64,000 nt of DNA from Pseudomonas brenneri (GTDB taxonomy: Bacteria > Pseudomonadota > Gammaproteobacteria > Pseudomonadales > Pseudomonadaceae). The stretch's first letter is position 1. Every line of letters begins with the position of its first letter. The stretch spans positions 62,001 to 126,000 of the forward strand of contig NZ_VFIL01000008.1 of assembly GCF_007858285.1 (NCBI RefSeq), written 5' to 3'. Shown in pieces: positions 35,194 through 42,941 of this stretch. Made by a program: the position numbers and the translations under genes. The notes under the pieces are model-generated. The model was not told the origin of the DNA. It did not search any database and saw only the letters and a program-made list of their open reading frames with translations.

Positions 35194-36112
35194 CGGTCTT
35201 CCAGAAAGGGTAAAAGTTGAACCATTGTTGGGGCGCTTGCAGGCAGAACTGGCCCAGGCGCTCGGCATAGCGGGCGGTCCAGTGGGCGATCACGTGCTGG
35301 CGGTCGCTGCGTTTCCATTCGATCAATTGCGCAAAGGGCTCGATGATCAGGCGATAGCGGCCCTGGTGCTTGAGGCACATCAGCAGGTTGACCGGGCATT
35401 TGAGCAGGCCTGCCAGCAGCCACGGGCCCTGGGGGAATGCCGCGTCATGGCCGAGGAAGTCCACGCGCACCGTGCGTCCACCGTGCAATGGTACGCGGTC
35501 ACCGGCAATCGCCAGCCATTCGCCGTCGTCCAGGCGCTGGCTGAGCAGCAGCATCACTGCCGGGTCCAGCTCGCTGACCTGGATCAGTCGCAAGTTGTTC
35601 GCCCCGGCTTCACCCAGCAGGCGGTTGAACTGTTCGGCATGCTTGGTGTGCACCAGCACGTTCATGGTGACTTTCTCGCCAAGCTCCGCGAGGGCGCGGC
35701 ACACTTCCAGGTTGCCCAGGTGCGCCCCTACCAGCATCTGCCCGCGCTCGCCGCGCAGTTGCCCGCGCAGCTGCGCCGGGTCGATGATTTCGATCTGTTC
35801 CAGGCGCAGCTTGCCGTTCCATACGTCGAGCTTGTCCAGCAAGGCGTCGGCAAAGGCCATGAACTGGCTAAAGACCCTTGTGTGGCTGGGGCGCAGGTCG
35901 TCGCGCCCGCTCCAGTCGGCCAGGCGCTGCTGGTATTGCCAGATGCTCTGGCGGGCGGCACGGCCAAACACGAAAAAGTACAGGACGATGCCATACAGCA
36001 GCGGGCTCAACACGCGGCGGCCGAGGACCCTGGCGGCGAACGCGGTGAATTTCATCAGCCGGAAACTGCCGCGCTCCTGGCGGTCGGCCCAATGCCGGGG
36101 GGTGTCGCTCAT
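35174..36112 (-). CDS. LpxL/HtrB-like lipid acyltransferase of APE cluster
   Basis: 312 residues from the ATG at 36112. A membrane-associated N-terminus (YGIVLYFFVFGRAARQS) precedes the acyltransferase box GAHLGNLEVCRAL (the H-x4-E/D-like motif) and RVPLHGGRTVRVDFLG. It likely adds an acyl chain to the glycosylated head group to anchor the polyene in the membrane. In some APE clusters this domain is fused to the glycosyltransferase; here the two are separate but overlap by four bases. Confidence 0.87.
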   Translation of the reverse strand: MSDTPRHWADRQERGSFRLMKFTAFAARVLGRRVLSPLLYGIVLYFFVFGRAARQSIWQYQQRLADWSGRDDLRPSHTRVFSQFMAFADALLDKLDVWNGKLRLEQIEIIDPAQLRGQLRGERGQMLVGAHLGNLEVCRALAELGEKVTMNVLVHTKHAEQFNRLLGEAGANNLRLIQVSELDPAVMLLLSQRLDDGEWLAIAGDRVPLHGGRTVRVDFLGHDAAFPQGPWLLAGLLKCPVNLLMCLKHQGRYRLIIEPFAQLIEWKRSDRQHVIAHWTARYAERLGQFCLQAPQQWFNFYPFWKTDDDASA

Positions 36113-36843
36113 GCCTGCCACCGTCGCCAGAGGATCATCGGCGCGCGCACCAACATGCCGAAGAACAACCGGGTGTGCATCGAGGAAATCAGCGCGTTGT
36201 CGTGGACCATCCGAAAGTGCGACAGGCCATCGGCCGGGTAATGCACCTTGGTCGGCAGCCAGCGCATCGGCTGGTTGCGCCACGACAGGCGCACCACGAT
36301 GTCGGAGTCGAAATCCATGCGCTTGCCGATCCGCGCCGAGTCCATCAGCGTCAGTACCGGTGGCAGTGGGTAGATACGAAACCCGCACATCGAATCACGG
36401 ATCTGCAACGACAGGCTGTTGATCCACACCCAGACGTGGGTCAGGTAACGGGCGTAGAGGCGGCCCTTGGGCACGCTGTCGTCGTATTCGGGGTAGCCGC
36501 AGATCAATGCGTCGGGGTGCGCGCGCGAGGCGTCGAGAAACAGTGCGACTTCGCGCAGGTCGTGCTGGCCGTCGGCGTCCACTTGCAGGGCGTGGGTGAA
36601 GCCCAGGCGCGCGGCTTCGCGAAAGCCCGCCATCACCGCTGCGCCCTTGCCCTGGTTGGTGGGCAGGGTCAGCAGCGATACGTTATCCAGGCTCGCCAGT
36701 TGCGCCAGCACCGCGGCGCAGGCCGGGCTGCTGCCATCGTCTACCAGCAGGCAGGGCAGGCCGTGGTCCAGCAAGTTGCGGACCACGGCGGGCACGGCGG
36801 CTTCGTGGTTGTAGACCGGGATCAGGGCGCAGGGGTTATGCAT
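36109..36843 (-). CDS. Family 2 glycosyltransferase of APE cluster
   Basis: 244 residues starting MHNPCALIPVYNHE. It has a GT-A fold with LLVDDGSS and the DxD-type metal motif in LQVDADGQHDL; IRDSMCGFRIYP follows. It probably attaches a sugar or related head group at the polyene end. A 131-bp REP-containing gap separates it from the upstream gene, unlike most of this operon, and no clear ribosome site is seen. Confidence 0.88.
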   Translation of the reverse strand: MHNPCALIPVYNHEAAVPAVVRNLLDHGLPCLLVDDGSSPACAAVLAQLASLDNVSLLTLPTNQGKGAAVMAGFREAARLGFTHALQVDADGQHDLREVALFLDASRAHPDALICGYPEYDDSVPKGRLYARYLTHVWVWINSLSLQIRDSMCGFRIYPLPPVLTLMDSARIGKRMDFDSDIVVRLSWRNQPMRWLPTKVHYPADGLSHFRMVHDNALISSMHTRLFFGMLVRAPMILWRRWQA

Positions 36844-36875
36844 GGTGGTGGACGCCTGATGGACCGAGTCGACTG

Positions 36876-36953
36876 CATCGCAGGCAAGCCAGCTCCCACA
36901 CTGGATTTGTGTTTGGCATGAAACCAATGTGGGAGCGGGCTTGCCCGCGATTG
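36876..36953. repeat. REP pair inside the APE operon
   Basis: Opposed REP arms: CATCGCAGGCAAGCCAGCTC at 36876 and TGTGGGAGCGGGCTTGCCCG at 36928, with about 28 bp between. It sits in the junction between the adenylation-dehydratase gene and the glycosyltransferase gene. Confidence 0.85.
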
Positions 36954-36974
36954 AGCGCGCAGCGCTCACCCAAC

Positions 36975-38645
36975 CTATGCATGAAAATTCTCCAGCAAAA
37001 TTCGCCCGCTGGAACATGCCGCACTGTCATTGCGATAAGCGAAGTACAACTTGCCTCGCTCACGATCAAAGCGCAGGTGCAGTTCGATCACATCGCCGGG
37101 GCGTACCAGTTGCTGGAACTTGAGTACTTCCATGCCGGCAAAGGTCGGCGGTAGGTCGAGCAGTTGCTGGCCCAGATTGAACGCCCATTCCACCTGCACC
37201 ACTCCCGGCAGCACCGGTGTGTGCGGGAAGTGTCCGCTGAAATAGGCCAGGTCCGGCGGGATGCTCAGCTGCAGAGTCCATTCGCCGTCGTTCTCGGTTT
37301 GCGCCAGGACTTCCGGGGCCTTGGGCCGAGGCGCCAACAGCAGTGCCTCGACTTGCGCCTGGGGCAGCTTGCCTTGGGTATTGAGCGGCAACTGGCGCAA
37401 CAGGCGCCAGCGGCGGGGCAGGGCCAGGGCTTCGCAGTGTTGGCCCAGGTGTTGGCGCAGGGTCTGGGTGACGGTGCGCCGGCCCTGGTTACGCAAGGCG
37501 TGCAGGCCGTCGCCACTGAGGACCACCAGGGCGCCCAGCGAGGCGCGGTTTTCCTGGACCACGCCCAGGCGTGCCTCGGCGACCCAGGCGTGCTCCGCCA
37601 GGGCTTGTTCGAGCATCGGCAGGGAGATGCGTTTTTCTTCCAGCTTGACGATCCGGTCCAGCCGTCCCAGCAGCTCAAAGCGCCCGTCGGCGTGGATCAG
37701 GGCGGCGTCGGCGGTCTGCTCCACATGCCCGGCCGGCAGGTACGGCGAGGCAATGCGCAACGCACCGTCGGCGTCCTGGCTCAGTTGCACTCCGGCAAAC
37801 GGCTGCCACGGCGTTTGGCCCTGGCGCCAGGCAATGCCGCCGGTTTCCGAACTGCCGAGGATCTCGGTCGGCCACTGTTGCAGGCGTTGCTGCAGGCTCT
37901 GGGCAGCGTCTGCGGGCAGTGCGCCACCGGAGGAAAACACCCGCTTGACCTGGCTCAGTGCCGGCCAGTCGAGGTTGTCGCCCATGCGCTTGAGCAGCGC
38001 CGGGCTGGCGACCCAGGCAAAGTGCGGCTGCTCGCGGCTGGCGCGTTGCAAGTCTTCCGGGAACGGCAGTTGCTGGCGCACAAAGGTACGGCCGGCGCAC
38101 AACGGCCACAGCACGCGAAACAGCAAACCGTAGATGTGTTGGGTGGCGACGCTGCCGATGATGCACGCCCGGCCGAGGTCGGCCCCCCACAGGGTTTCCA
38201 GGGCCTGGACCTCATTGGCCAGTTGGCGCAGGGTTTTGTCGATGCGCTTGGGGGCGCCGCTGGAGCCGGAGGTGCACAGGCTCAATTGGCACACCTCCAG
38301 GTCGAGGGCTGCGGCGCTGAGCGGCGTTTGGTAGAGCGCCTCAAGGTCGTCGGCTTCGCTCAGCCAGGCGTCCACCTCGTTGGCCCAGCGTTGGCGGGTC
38401 TGGGGTTGCAGGTCGGCAGGCAGCAATACGCTGACCCCGGCACGCCAGGCACCTAGCAAGGCCACAGCCAGCAGGCCGGCATCGGTCAGATGGACGGCCA
38501 GGCGCTGGATGCCACGGGTTTGCAGCCCGGCCGCCAGGCTCAGGGCCCGCTCACACAGCTGTGCGTGACTCATCGAAGGCTCGGTGGTGACCGAACGCAG
38601 TTGCACAGGCTCAAGCAACAGGTGCTCAAGATTGACCCAATTCAT
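36975..38645 (-). CDS. Aryl-ACP ligase (adenylation) fused to 3-hydroxyacyl-ACP dehydratase
   Basis: 556 residues from the ATG at 38645. The first ~440 are an ANL-family adenylating enzyme (P-loop LCTSGSSGAPKRID, ILGSSETGGIAWR, GRLDRIVKLEEKRIS, LPLNTQGKLPQ with the C-terminal Lys). The last ~100 are a FabA/FabZ-like hotdog (LAYFSGHFPHTPVLPGVVQVEW). So one polypeptide should both load the aryl starter acid onto ACP and dehydrate intermediates; in Xenorhabdus these are separate proteins (ApeH and ApeI). It overlaps the membrane-protein stop by four bases. Confidence 0.9.
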   Translation of the reverse strand: MNWVNLEHLLLEPVQLRSVTTEPSMSHAQLCERALSLAAGLQTRGIQRLAVHLTDAGLLAVALLGAWRAGVSVLLPADLQPQTRQRWANEVDAWLSEADDLEALYQTPLSAAALDLEVCQLSLCTSGSSGAPKRIDKTLRQLANEVQALETLWGADLGRACIIGSVATQHIYGLLFRVLWPLCAGRTFVRQQLPFPEDLQRASREQPHFAWVASPALLKRMGDNLDWPALSQVKRVFSSGGALPADAAQSLQQRLQQWPTEILGSSETGGIAWRQGQTPWQPFAGVQLSQDADGALRIASPYLPAGHVEQTADAALIHADGRFELLGRLDRIVKLEEKRISLPMLEQALAEHAWVAEARLGVVQENRASLGALVVLSGDGLHALRNQGRRTVTQTLRQHLGQHCEALALPRRWRLLRQLPLNTQGKLPQAQVEALLLAPRPKAPEVLAQTENDGEWTLQLSIPPDLAYFSGHFPHTPVLPGVVQVEWAFNLGQQLLDLPPTFAGMEVLKFQQLVRPGDVIELHLRFDRERGKLYFAYRNDSAACSSGRILLENFHA

Positions 38646-39187
38646 ACGCGGCCTCGAACCCTTTGTCGTACCAGCCATTCCACGGCAAACAACAGGCCCA
38701 TCAAGCCATAGGCGATCAGACCGTTGTACAACATCCACCAGCTCAGCGGTGCCCACAGGGTGAGCGCGGCGGCGAGCAGGCCGTTACACAAGAAAAATAC
38801 ACTCCACACCACGGTGACCTTGCGTGTGTACGCAATGGCTTTCTCGGGCAATTGCGGGTCGCTCAGGCGTGCCAGGCGCTCGACCATCGGCGGGCCGTAT
38901 TTCAGGCTCAGGCCAAACAGCGCCAACATGAAGACGCTGACCAGGCTGGGGTACCAGCGCAGCATCTGCGGGTTGTCGAACCAGGCCAGCAGCAGGCAAA
39001 ACACGACCGCTACAAAGGCCATCCAGCCGCTGCCGGGGCGCCGGGCACCGGTCAGTGCGCGCAGCAGCCACAGGCTGGCCAGCAGCAGGCCGAATTGCCA
39101 CGGGGCGAAATGCTCCGTGCCGTAATACACCGCAAAAGGATACAGCAGCCCTACCAGCAACAGGCCAAGGCCGATCAGCCGGCTCAT
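38642..39187 (-). CDS. COG4648-type membrane protein of APE cluster
   Basis: 181 residues with about five to six hydrophobic segments (LIGLGLLLVGLLYPFAVYYG, FVAVVFCLLLAWF, LVSVFMLALFGLSL, VWSVFFLCNGLLAAALTLWAP, LIAYGLMGLLFAVEWLV). This is the standard inner-membrane protein of APE clusters; function unknown. ATGA overlaps on both sides. Confidence 0.88.
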   Translation of the reverse strand: MSRLIGLGLLLVGLLYPFAVYYGTEHFAPWQFGLLLASLWLLRALTGARRPGSGWMAFVAVVFCLLLAWFDNPQMLRWYPSLVSVFMLALFGLSLKYGPPMVERLARLSDPQLPEKAIAYTRKVTVVWSVFFLCNGLLAAALTLWAPLSWWMLYNGLIAYGLMGLLFAVEWLVRQRVRGRV

Positions 39188-39438
39188 GCGGCCGGTTGGA
39201 CCAGACGGTAGACCGCCTCGACCACGTCGTTGACCGTACGCACAGCCTTGAACTCCTCGGCGGCGATTTTCTTGCCGGTCTGGCGCTTGATGTGGTCGAT
39301 CAGGTCCACCGCGTCGATGCTGTCGATTTCCAGGTCCTGGTACAGGTTGGCGTCGAGGGTGACCCGTGCCGGGTCCAGTTCAAATAATTCCACCAAGGCA
39401 TCGCGCAGGGTGTTGAAGATATCGTCACGAGTTTGCAT
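39184..39438 (-). CDS. Acyl carrier protein 2 of APE cluster
   Basis: 84 residues with the phosphopantetheine site DLEIDSIDAVDLIDHI. Carries the growing chain or starter. Lies nine bases after the first ACP gene. Confidence 0.93.
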   Translation of the reverse strand: MQTRDDIFNTLRDALVELFELDPARVTLDANLYQDLEIDSIDAVDLIDHIKRQTGKKIAAEEFKAVRTVNDVVEAVYRLVQPAA

Positions 39439-39447
39439 GGTTAAGTC

Positions 39448-39717
39448 TCAAGCTGCCTGTCTGGCCGTGACGAACGCCGCGAGGCTGGCCACGTTGATGA
39501 AGTGATTGCGGGTGTCCTTGGCGTCGGCATCGATCTTGATGCCGTACTTTTTCTGGATCGCCAGGCCCAATTCCAGGGCATCTACCGAATCCAGGCCCAG
39601 GCCTTCGCCGAACAGGGTTTGCTCGCTGCCAATGTCGCAGGCGTCGATGTCTTCAAGGCCCAGGGCCTCGATGATCAGGGTTTTAATTTCGTGCTCAAGG
39701 CTGTTGGGATTGCTCAT
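39448..39717 (-). CDS. Acyl carrier protein 1 of APE cluster
   Basis: 89 residues from the ATG at 39717 (MSNPNSLEHEIKTLIIEAL). Phosphopantetheine Ser in GEGLGLDSVDALELGLAI. Overlaps the end of the acyltransferase gene by 23 bases. Two distinct ACPs are the rule in APE clusters. Confidence 0.93.
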   Translation of the reverse strand: MSNPNSLEHEIKTLIIEALGLEDIDACDIGSEQTLFGEGLGLDSVDALELGLAIQKKYGIKIDADAKDTRNHFINVASLAAFVTARQAA

Positions 39718-40507
39718 CTTCGGCGAGCTCCTTAATGAAATAGTGATGCAGGTAATCGTTGAGCTTGCGTGAGGCCTGGGGTGCGGGCCCTTGTGAGGCA
39801 AACACCTGTGGGTCTATATCGGCACCCACCTGCAAACTGAAGTGAAAGCGGCGGTGGGGGATGCGATACCAGGGCTCGGCCTTGGTCAGCGTGGTCGGGC
39901 TGACCTTGAGCACCACGGGGGTGATGATTGTCGCACCCCGCAGGGCGATGGCGGCGGCCCCGCGATGAAAGGCCGGCGCTGCACCTGGCACGGTGCGGGT
40001 GCCTTCGGGGAAGATAATCAGGGTCTGGCCGCCCCGCAGGGCGCCCGCTGCGGCATCGAGCATGTCGATGCTGCCGTCATTGCTGATATAGCCGGCATCG
40101 CTCACCGGGCCGCGGGTGAAGGGGTTCTGCCAGAGGCTTTGCTTGACCACGCAATTGGCCTGGCGCACCAGGCCGATCAGCACCACGACGTCAATCAGCG
40201 ACGGGTGGTTGGCGATGATCATCTGCCCGGGGCGCCCGAGTTTCTCAGCGCCTTCAACGCTGTAGGTCAGGATGCCGGCGCGCTGCATCATGTTGATAAA
40301 GAACCAGAACAACCGCCCGATGGTCAGGCGCGCCCGCCGTTGGTGCTGCTGTGCGTCCCCCGGCAGGCAACTGAGCAGCGGAAACACCAGAAGGCGCAGG
40401 CACAGGCCGCCCAGGCCAAACAGCGTGAAGCTGGCCGCCGTGGCAAACAGGCGCCAGTAGTAGGCGTCCCGGGGTTTGTCGGTCAGTGTTTGCGTTGCCA
40501 GTTCCAT
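39695..40507 (-). CDS. 1-acyl-glycerol-3-phosphate acyltransferase-like (PlsC family) of APE cluster
   Basis: 270 residues from the ATG at 40507. It has an N-terminal hydrophobic segment, then NHPSLIDVVVLIG (H-x4-D catalytic motif) and IIFPEGTRTVPGA (substrate-binding). Probably acylates the lipid anchor of the polyene. Overlaps the chain-length factor gene by 25 bases. Confidence 0.92.
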   Translation of the reverse strand: MELATQTLTDKPRDAYYWRLFATAASFTLFGLGGLCLRLLVFPLLSCLPGDAQQHQRRARLTIGRLFWFFINMMQRAGILTYSVEGAEKLGRPGQMIIANHPSLIDVVVLIGLVRQANCVVKQSLWQNPFTRGPVSDAGYISNDGSIDMLDAAAGALRGGQTLIIFPEGTRTVPGAAPAFHRGAAAIALRGATIITPVVLKVSPTTLTKAEPWYRIPHRRFHFSLQVGADIDPQVFASQGPAPQASRKLNDYLHHYFIKELAEDEQSQQP

Positions 40508-41265
40508 ACTCGGTTCTTCCAGGCATGTTGGCAGGCGCCTTGCTCGGTGAGCAGGGTGCGCAGCAGGTTCAGGGCGTGAGGCCACTGGGTGTTGGTCGGT
40601 TGGACAGTCGCGGTGTGCAGCGCCAGTTGCCATTCGTCGCCTGGGGTCAGCAACAGGCCCAGGGCGTAAGGGAACGGCACGTCGTTGATCCAACTGGCAT
40701 AGGCTTGGGGTGGCTGTTCTTCGGTGATCACCAGCAGCACGGCCGGTGCGCCTTCGTTGAGCAGGGCTGCGGCTTCCAGCATACCGTGCTCCAGGCCATC
40801 GCCTGCTGCGGCCAGGGCGGTCATTTCACTGGTTTCATTGCGCAGGATCGACCACAGGCCAATCACCGCGTTGTGTACCGACAGGCTGAACTGGGTGGGC
40901 GACAGGGGCTGGTCATTGGCCAGGTCGCTGAGGATATCCAGGGTGCGCGGGGTTTCGCCATGGCGTGAAACAAACACCAGTGGCAGGTCCTGCAGGCCTT
41001 CGGCCAATGGCCAGCCGACACTGAAGGCCATCCGGGCCAGGCGGCTCAGGCGCCGGCGTTGCATGGCGGGCAGAAACGACACATCGGGAGCAGCATCGCT
41101 TTGGGCCAGCAACGTCGGGGCCTGGCACCAGTCGCGCCAGGCATCCACGCTGTCGAGCCCAGGGGCCCAGGCGCGCCATTGGGCGATGTTGAAGTTGATC
41201 ACTGAGAAAATATCCCGCCCCTGCGGGCTTCCTTGTGCTGCAAATTGCCCATGAAACCAGGGCAT
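40483..41265 (-). CDS. Beta-ketoacyl synthase-like chain-length factor, first gene of APE operon
   Basis: 260 residues if started at the ATG at 41265. A GTG at 41202, preceded by an AGGGGCGGG run, gives VINFNIAQWRAWAPG..., which fits the family N-terminus better. It resembles a ketosynthase N-terminal half (FVSRHGETPRTLDIL, SPTQFSLSVHNAVIGL) but has no catalytic Cys or His set, as expected for the APE chain-length factor that pairs with the condensing ketosynthase. Confidence 0.87.
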   Translation of the reverse strand: MPWFHGQFAAQGSPQGRDIFSVINFNIAQWRAWAPGLDSVDAWRDWCQAPTLLAQSDAAPDVSFLPAMQRRRLSRLARMAFSVGWPLAEGLQDLPLVFVSRHGETPRTLDILSDLANDQPLSPTQFSLSVHNAVIGLWSILRNETSEMTALAAAGDGLEHGMLEAAALLNEGAPAVLLVITEEQPPQAYASWINDVPFPYALGLLLTPGDEWQLALHTATVQPTNTQWPHALNLLRTLLTEQGACQHAWKNRVWNWQRKH

Positions 41266-41547
41266 GGCGCGATGGCCGAGTGGCGCGCATTATCCCGGTG
41301 CGGTGGGGTTCTAGCAAACTTTGGTAAAGAATTGTTCACGGGATATTACAAATTTTCTGAAAAGAATCACTGATTGTCCGTTATGGCGGTGGGGGCGAAT
41401 ATCAGAAGGCTCCTACTTTGTAGGGCCGCTACAGGTTTGTGAGGTGAGATCTAGCCGTCGATGTTGTAGTACAGGAGTGAACAAGGTAGCTAACCGGCGC
41501 TTTTGCCCTCTACACTCGATCATTCATTGATACACGGAGGTTTTTCC
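41266..41547. promoter_or_regulatory. Divergent APE operon / parA control region
   Basis: 282-bp AT-rich region (41320-41380 especially) between the first APE gene and the divergent parA-like gene. A small palindrome CCTACtttGTAGG lies at 41413-41425. The 18-kb operon's main promoter must lie here; I cannot place its boxes with confidence. Confidence 0.4.
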
Positions 41548-42318
41548 ATGCGGCGCGTGGTGTTCAATCAAAAAGGTGGTGTTGGCAAATCCAGCATCGC
41601 CTGTAATCTGGCGGCAGTCAGCGCCAGTGAAGGCTATCGAACCCTGTTGGTGGACCTCGATGCGCAGGCCAATTCGACCCAGTACCTGACGGGACTGACG
41701 GGCGACGATATCCCCATGGGCATTGCCGATTTCTTCAAGCAGACCCTGTCTTCCGGGCCGTTTTCGAAGAAAAACCAGGTCGATATCTACGAAACCCCCT
41801 TCGACAACCTGCACGTCATCACCGCCACCGCAGAACTGGCAGACCTGCAGCCCAAGCTTGAGGCCAAGCACAAGATCAACAAGCTGCGAAAGCTGCTCGA
41901 TGAGCTGGCCGAGGATTACGACCGAATTTACCTGGATACGCCGCCGGCCTTGAACTTCTATGCGGTTTCCGCGCTGATTGCAGCTGATCGCGTATTAATC
42001 CCGTTCGATTGCGACAGCTTCTCGCGCCAGGCGCTGTACGGCCTGCTGGCGGAAATCGAAGAACTCAAGGACGACCACAACGAAGGCCTGGAAGTGGAAG
42101 GCATCGTGGTCAATCAGTTCCAGGCCCGGGCGAGCCTGCCACAGCAAATGCTCGATGAGTTGATTGCCGAAGGCCTGCCGGTGCTGCCGGTGTACCTGGC
42201 CAGCTCGGTGCGCATGCGTGAGTCCCACCAGGAAAGCAAACCGCTGATCCACCTCGACCCGCGACACAAACTCACCCGACAGTTCGTGGAACTGCATAAC
42301 CTGCTGGAAAACACCTGA
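41548..42318 (+). CDS. Orphan ParA-family ATPase
   Basis: 256 residues from the ATG at 41548 with a CGGAGG ribosome site. Deviant Walker A QKGGVGKSS, VDLDAQANSTQYL and YLDTPPALNFYA identify a MinD/ParA ATPase. There is no parB, parS-like site or partner gene next to it, so it is not the chromosomal parAB locus. Such orphan ParAs often position a protein complex; its cargo is unknown. Closed by a REP-like inverted pair. Confidence 0.9.
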   Translation: MRRVVFNQKGGVGKSSIACNLAAVSASEGYRTLLVDLDAQANSTQYLTGLTGDDIPMGIADFFKQTLSSGPFSKKNQVDIYETPFDNLHVITATAELADLQPKLEAKHKINKLRKLLDELAEDYDRIYLDTPPALNFYAVSALIAADRVLIPFDCDSFSRQALYGLLAEIEELKDDHNEGLEVEGIVVNQFQARASLPQQMLDELIAEGLPVLPVYLASSVRMRESHQESKPLIHLDPRHKLTRQFVELHNLLENT

Positions 42319-42322
42319 TCCA

Positions 42323-42422
42323 TGTAGGCGCCGGCTTGCCGGCGAAAAGCGCCAACAATAACGCGGGGCATCTGGTGCCCCGTATTGTTCTCGGGTTCTT
42401 CGCCGGCAAGCCGGCTCCTACA
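42323..42422. repeat. REP-type inverted pair with nested inner palindrome
   Basis: Outer arms TGTAGGCGCCGGCTTGCCGG and CCGGCAAGCCGGCTCCTACA form a second REP variant. Nested inside is ACAATAACGCGGGGCA / TGCCCCGTATTGT. It lies between convergent parA-like and trxC genes and may act as a two-way terminator. Confidence 0.85.
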
Positions 42423-42431
42423 GTGAGGGGG

Positions 42432-42866
42432 TCATACTCCCTGGCTGCGCAACCAGCTCATCAACTGTGGTAACGCCAATGCCCCGCTCTGGCGCGCCAC
42501 TTCCCGGCCGTTCTTGAACAGGATCAGGCTGGGTATCGAGCGAATCCCCAATTGCGCCGACAGTTGCTGGTTGGCCTCGCTATCGAGCTTGGCCAGGCGG
42601 CACTTGCCCGCCAACTGCCCAGCCGCCTGTTCAAACACCGGCGCAAACGACTTGCACGGCCCGCACCACTCGGCCCACACATCCACCAGCAGCGGCAAAT
42701 CGCCCTTGATCTGGCTGGAGTAGTCGCCCTGTTTCAGGTCAAACGGTTTGTTCAGCAGCACCGGCTGCTTGCAGCGCCCGCACTTGGGCGCATCACCCAG
42801 GCGTTCGTGGGGGATGCGGTTGAGGCCGTTGCAATGAGGGCAGGGGATTACCAGGGGATCGGACAT
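42432..42866 (-). CDS. trxC: Thioredoxin 2 (zinc-containing)
   Basis: 144 residues from the ATG at 42866. An N-terminal zinc motif (CPHC ... CGRC) precedes a thioredoxin fold with active site WAEWCGPCK. This is the TrxC arrangement; it reduces disulfides in the cytoplasm and is often induced by oxidative stress. Confidence 0.95.
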   Translation of the reverse strand: MSDPLVIPCPHCNGLNRIPHERLGDAPKCGRCKQPVLLNKPFDLKQGDYSSQIKGDLPLLVDVWAEWCGPCKSFAPVFEQAAGQLAGKCRLAKLDSEANQQLSAQLGIRSIPSLILFKNGREVARQSGALALPQLMSWLRSQGV

Positions 42867-42941
42867 GGTGGGCTCTGTGGTTGATGTGGCCAATGATTGT
42901 TATTTGGAGCCGTTGCGAAGACTTATCAAGCAACAGTGCCC

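Larger units (their letters stand above)
23266..41265 (-). other. Aryl polyene (APE) biosynthesis operon, 20 genes
   Basis: Twenty minus-strand genes, mostly overlapping by 4-25 bases, transcribed from about 41.3 kb down to 23.3 kb. Content and order match the aryl polyene clusters known from E. coli CFT073, Vibrio fischeri and Xenorhabdus: chain-length factor, acyltransferase, two ACPs, membrane protein, adenylation-dehydratase, glycosyltransferase, acyltransferase, ammonia lyase, thioesterase, LolA-like, MMPL exporter, flavoprotein, methyltransferase, lipoprotein, ketosynthase, dehydratase, ketoreductase, ketosynthase, lipoprotein. The product should be a yellow membrane-anchored polyene with an aryl head group that protects against oxidative damage (established for the family). 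REP insertions interrupt the tight packing at 32720-33240 and 36876-36953. Confidence 0.93.

Noticed and set aside
41548..42318. Chromosomal parA of the parAB partition locus
   Set aside because: No parB, gidA/gidB or parS-like site nearby; the protein is a lone ParA-family ATPase.
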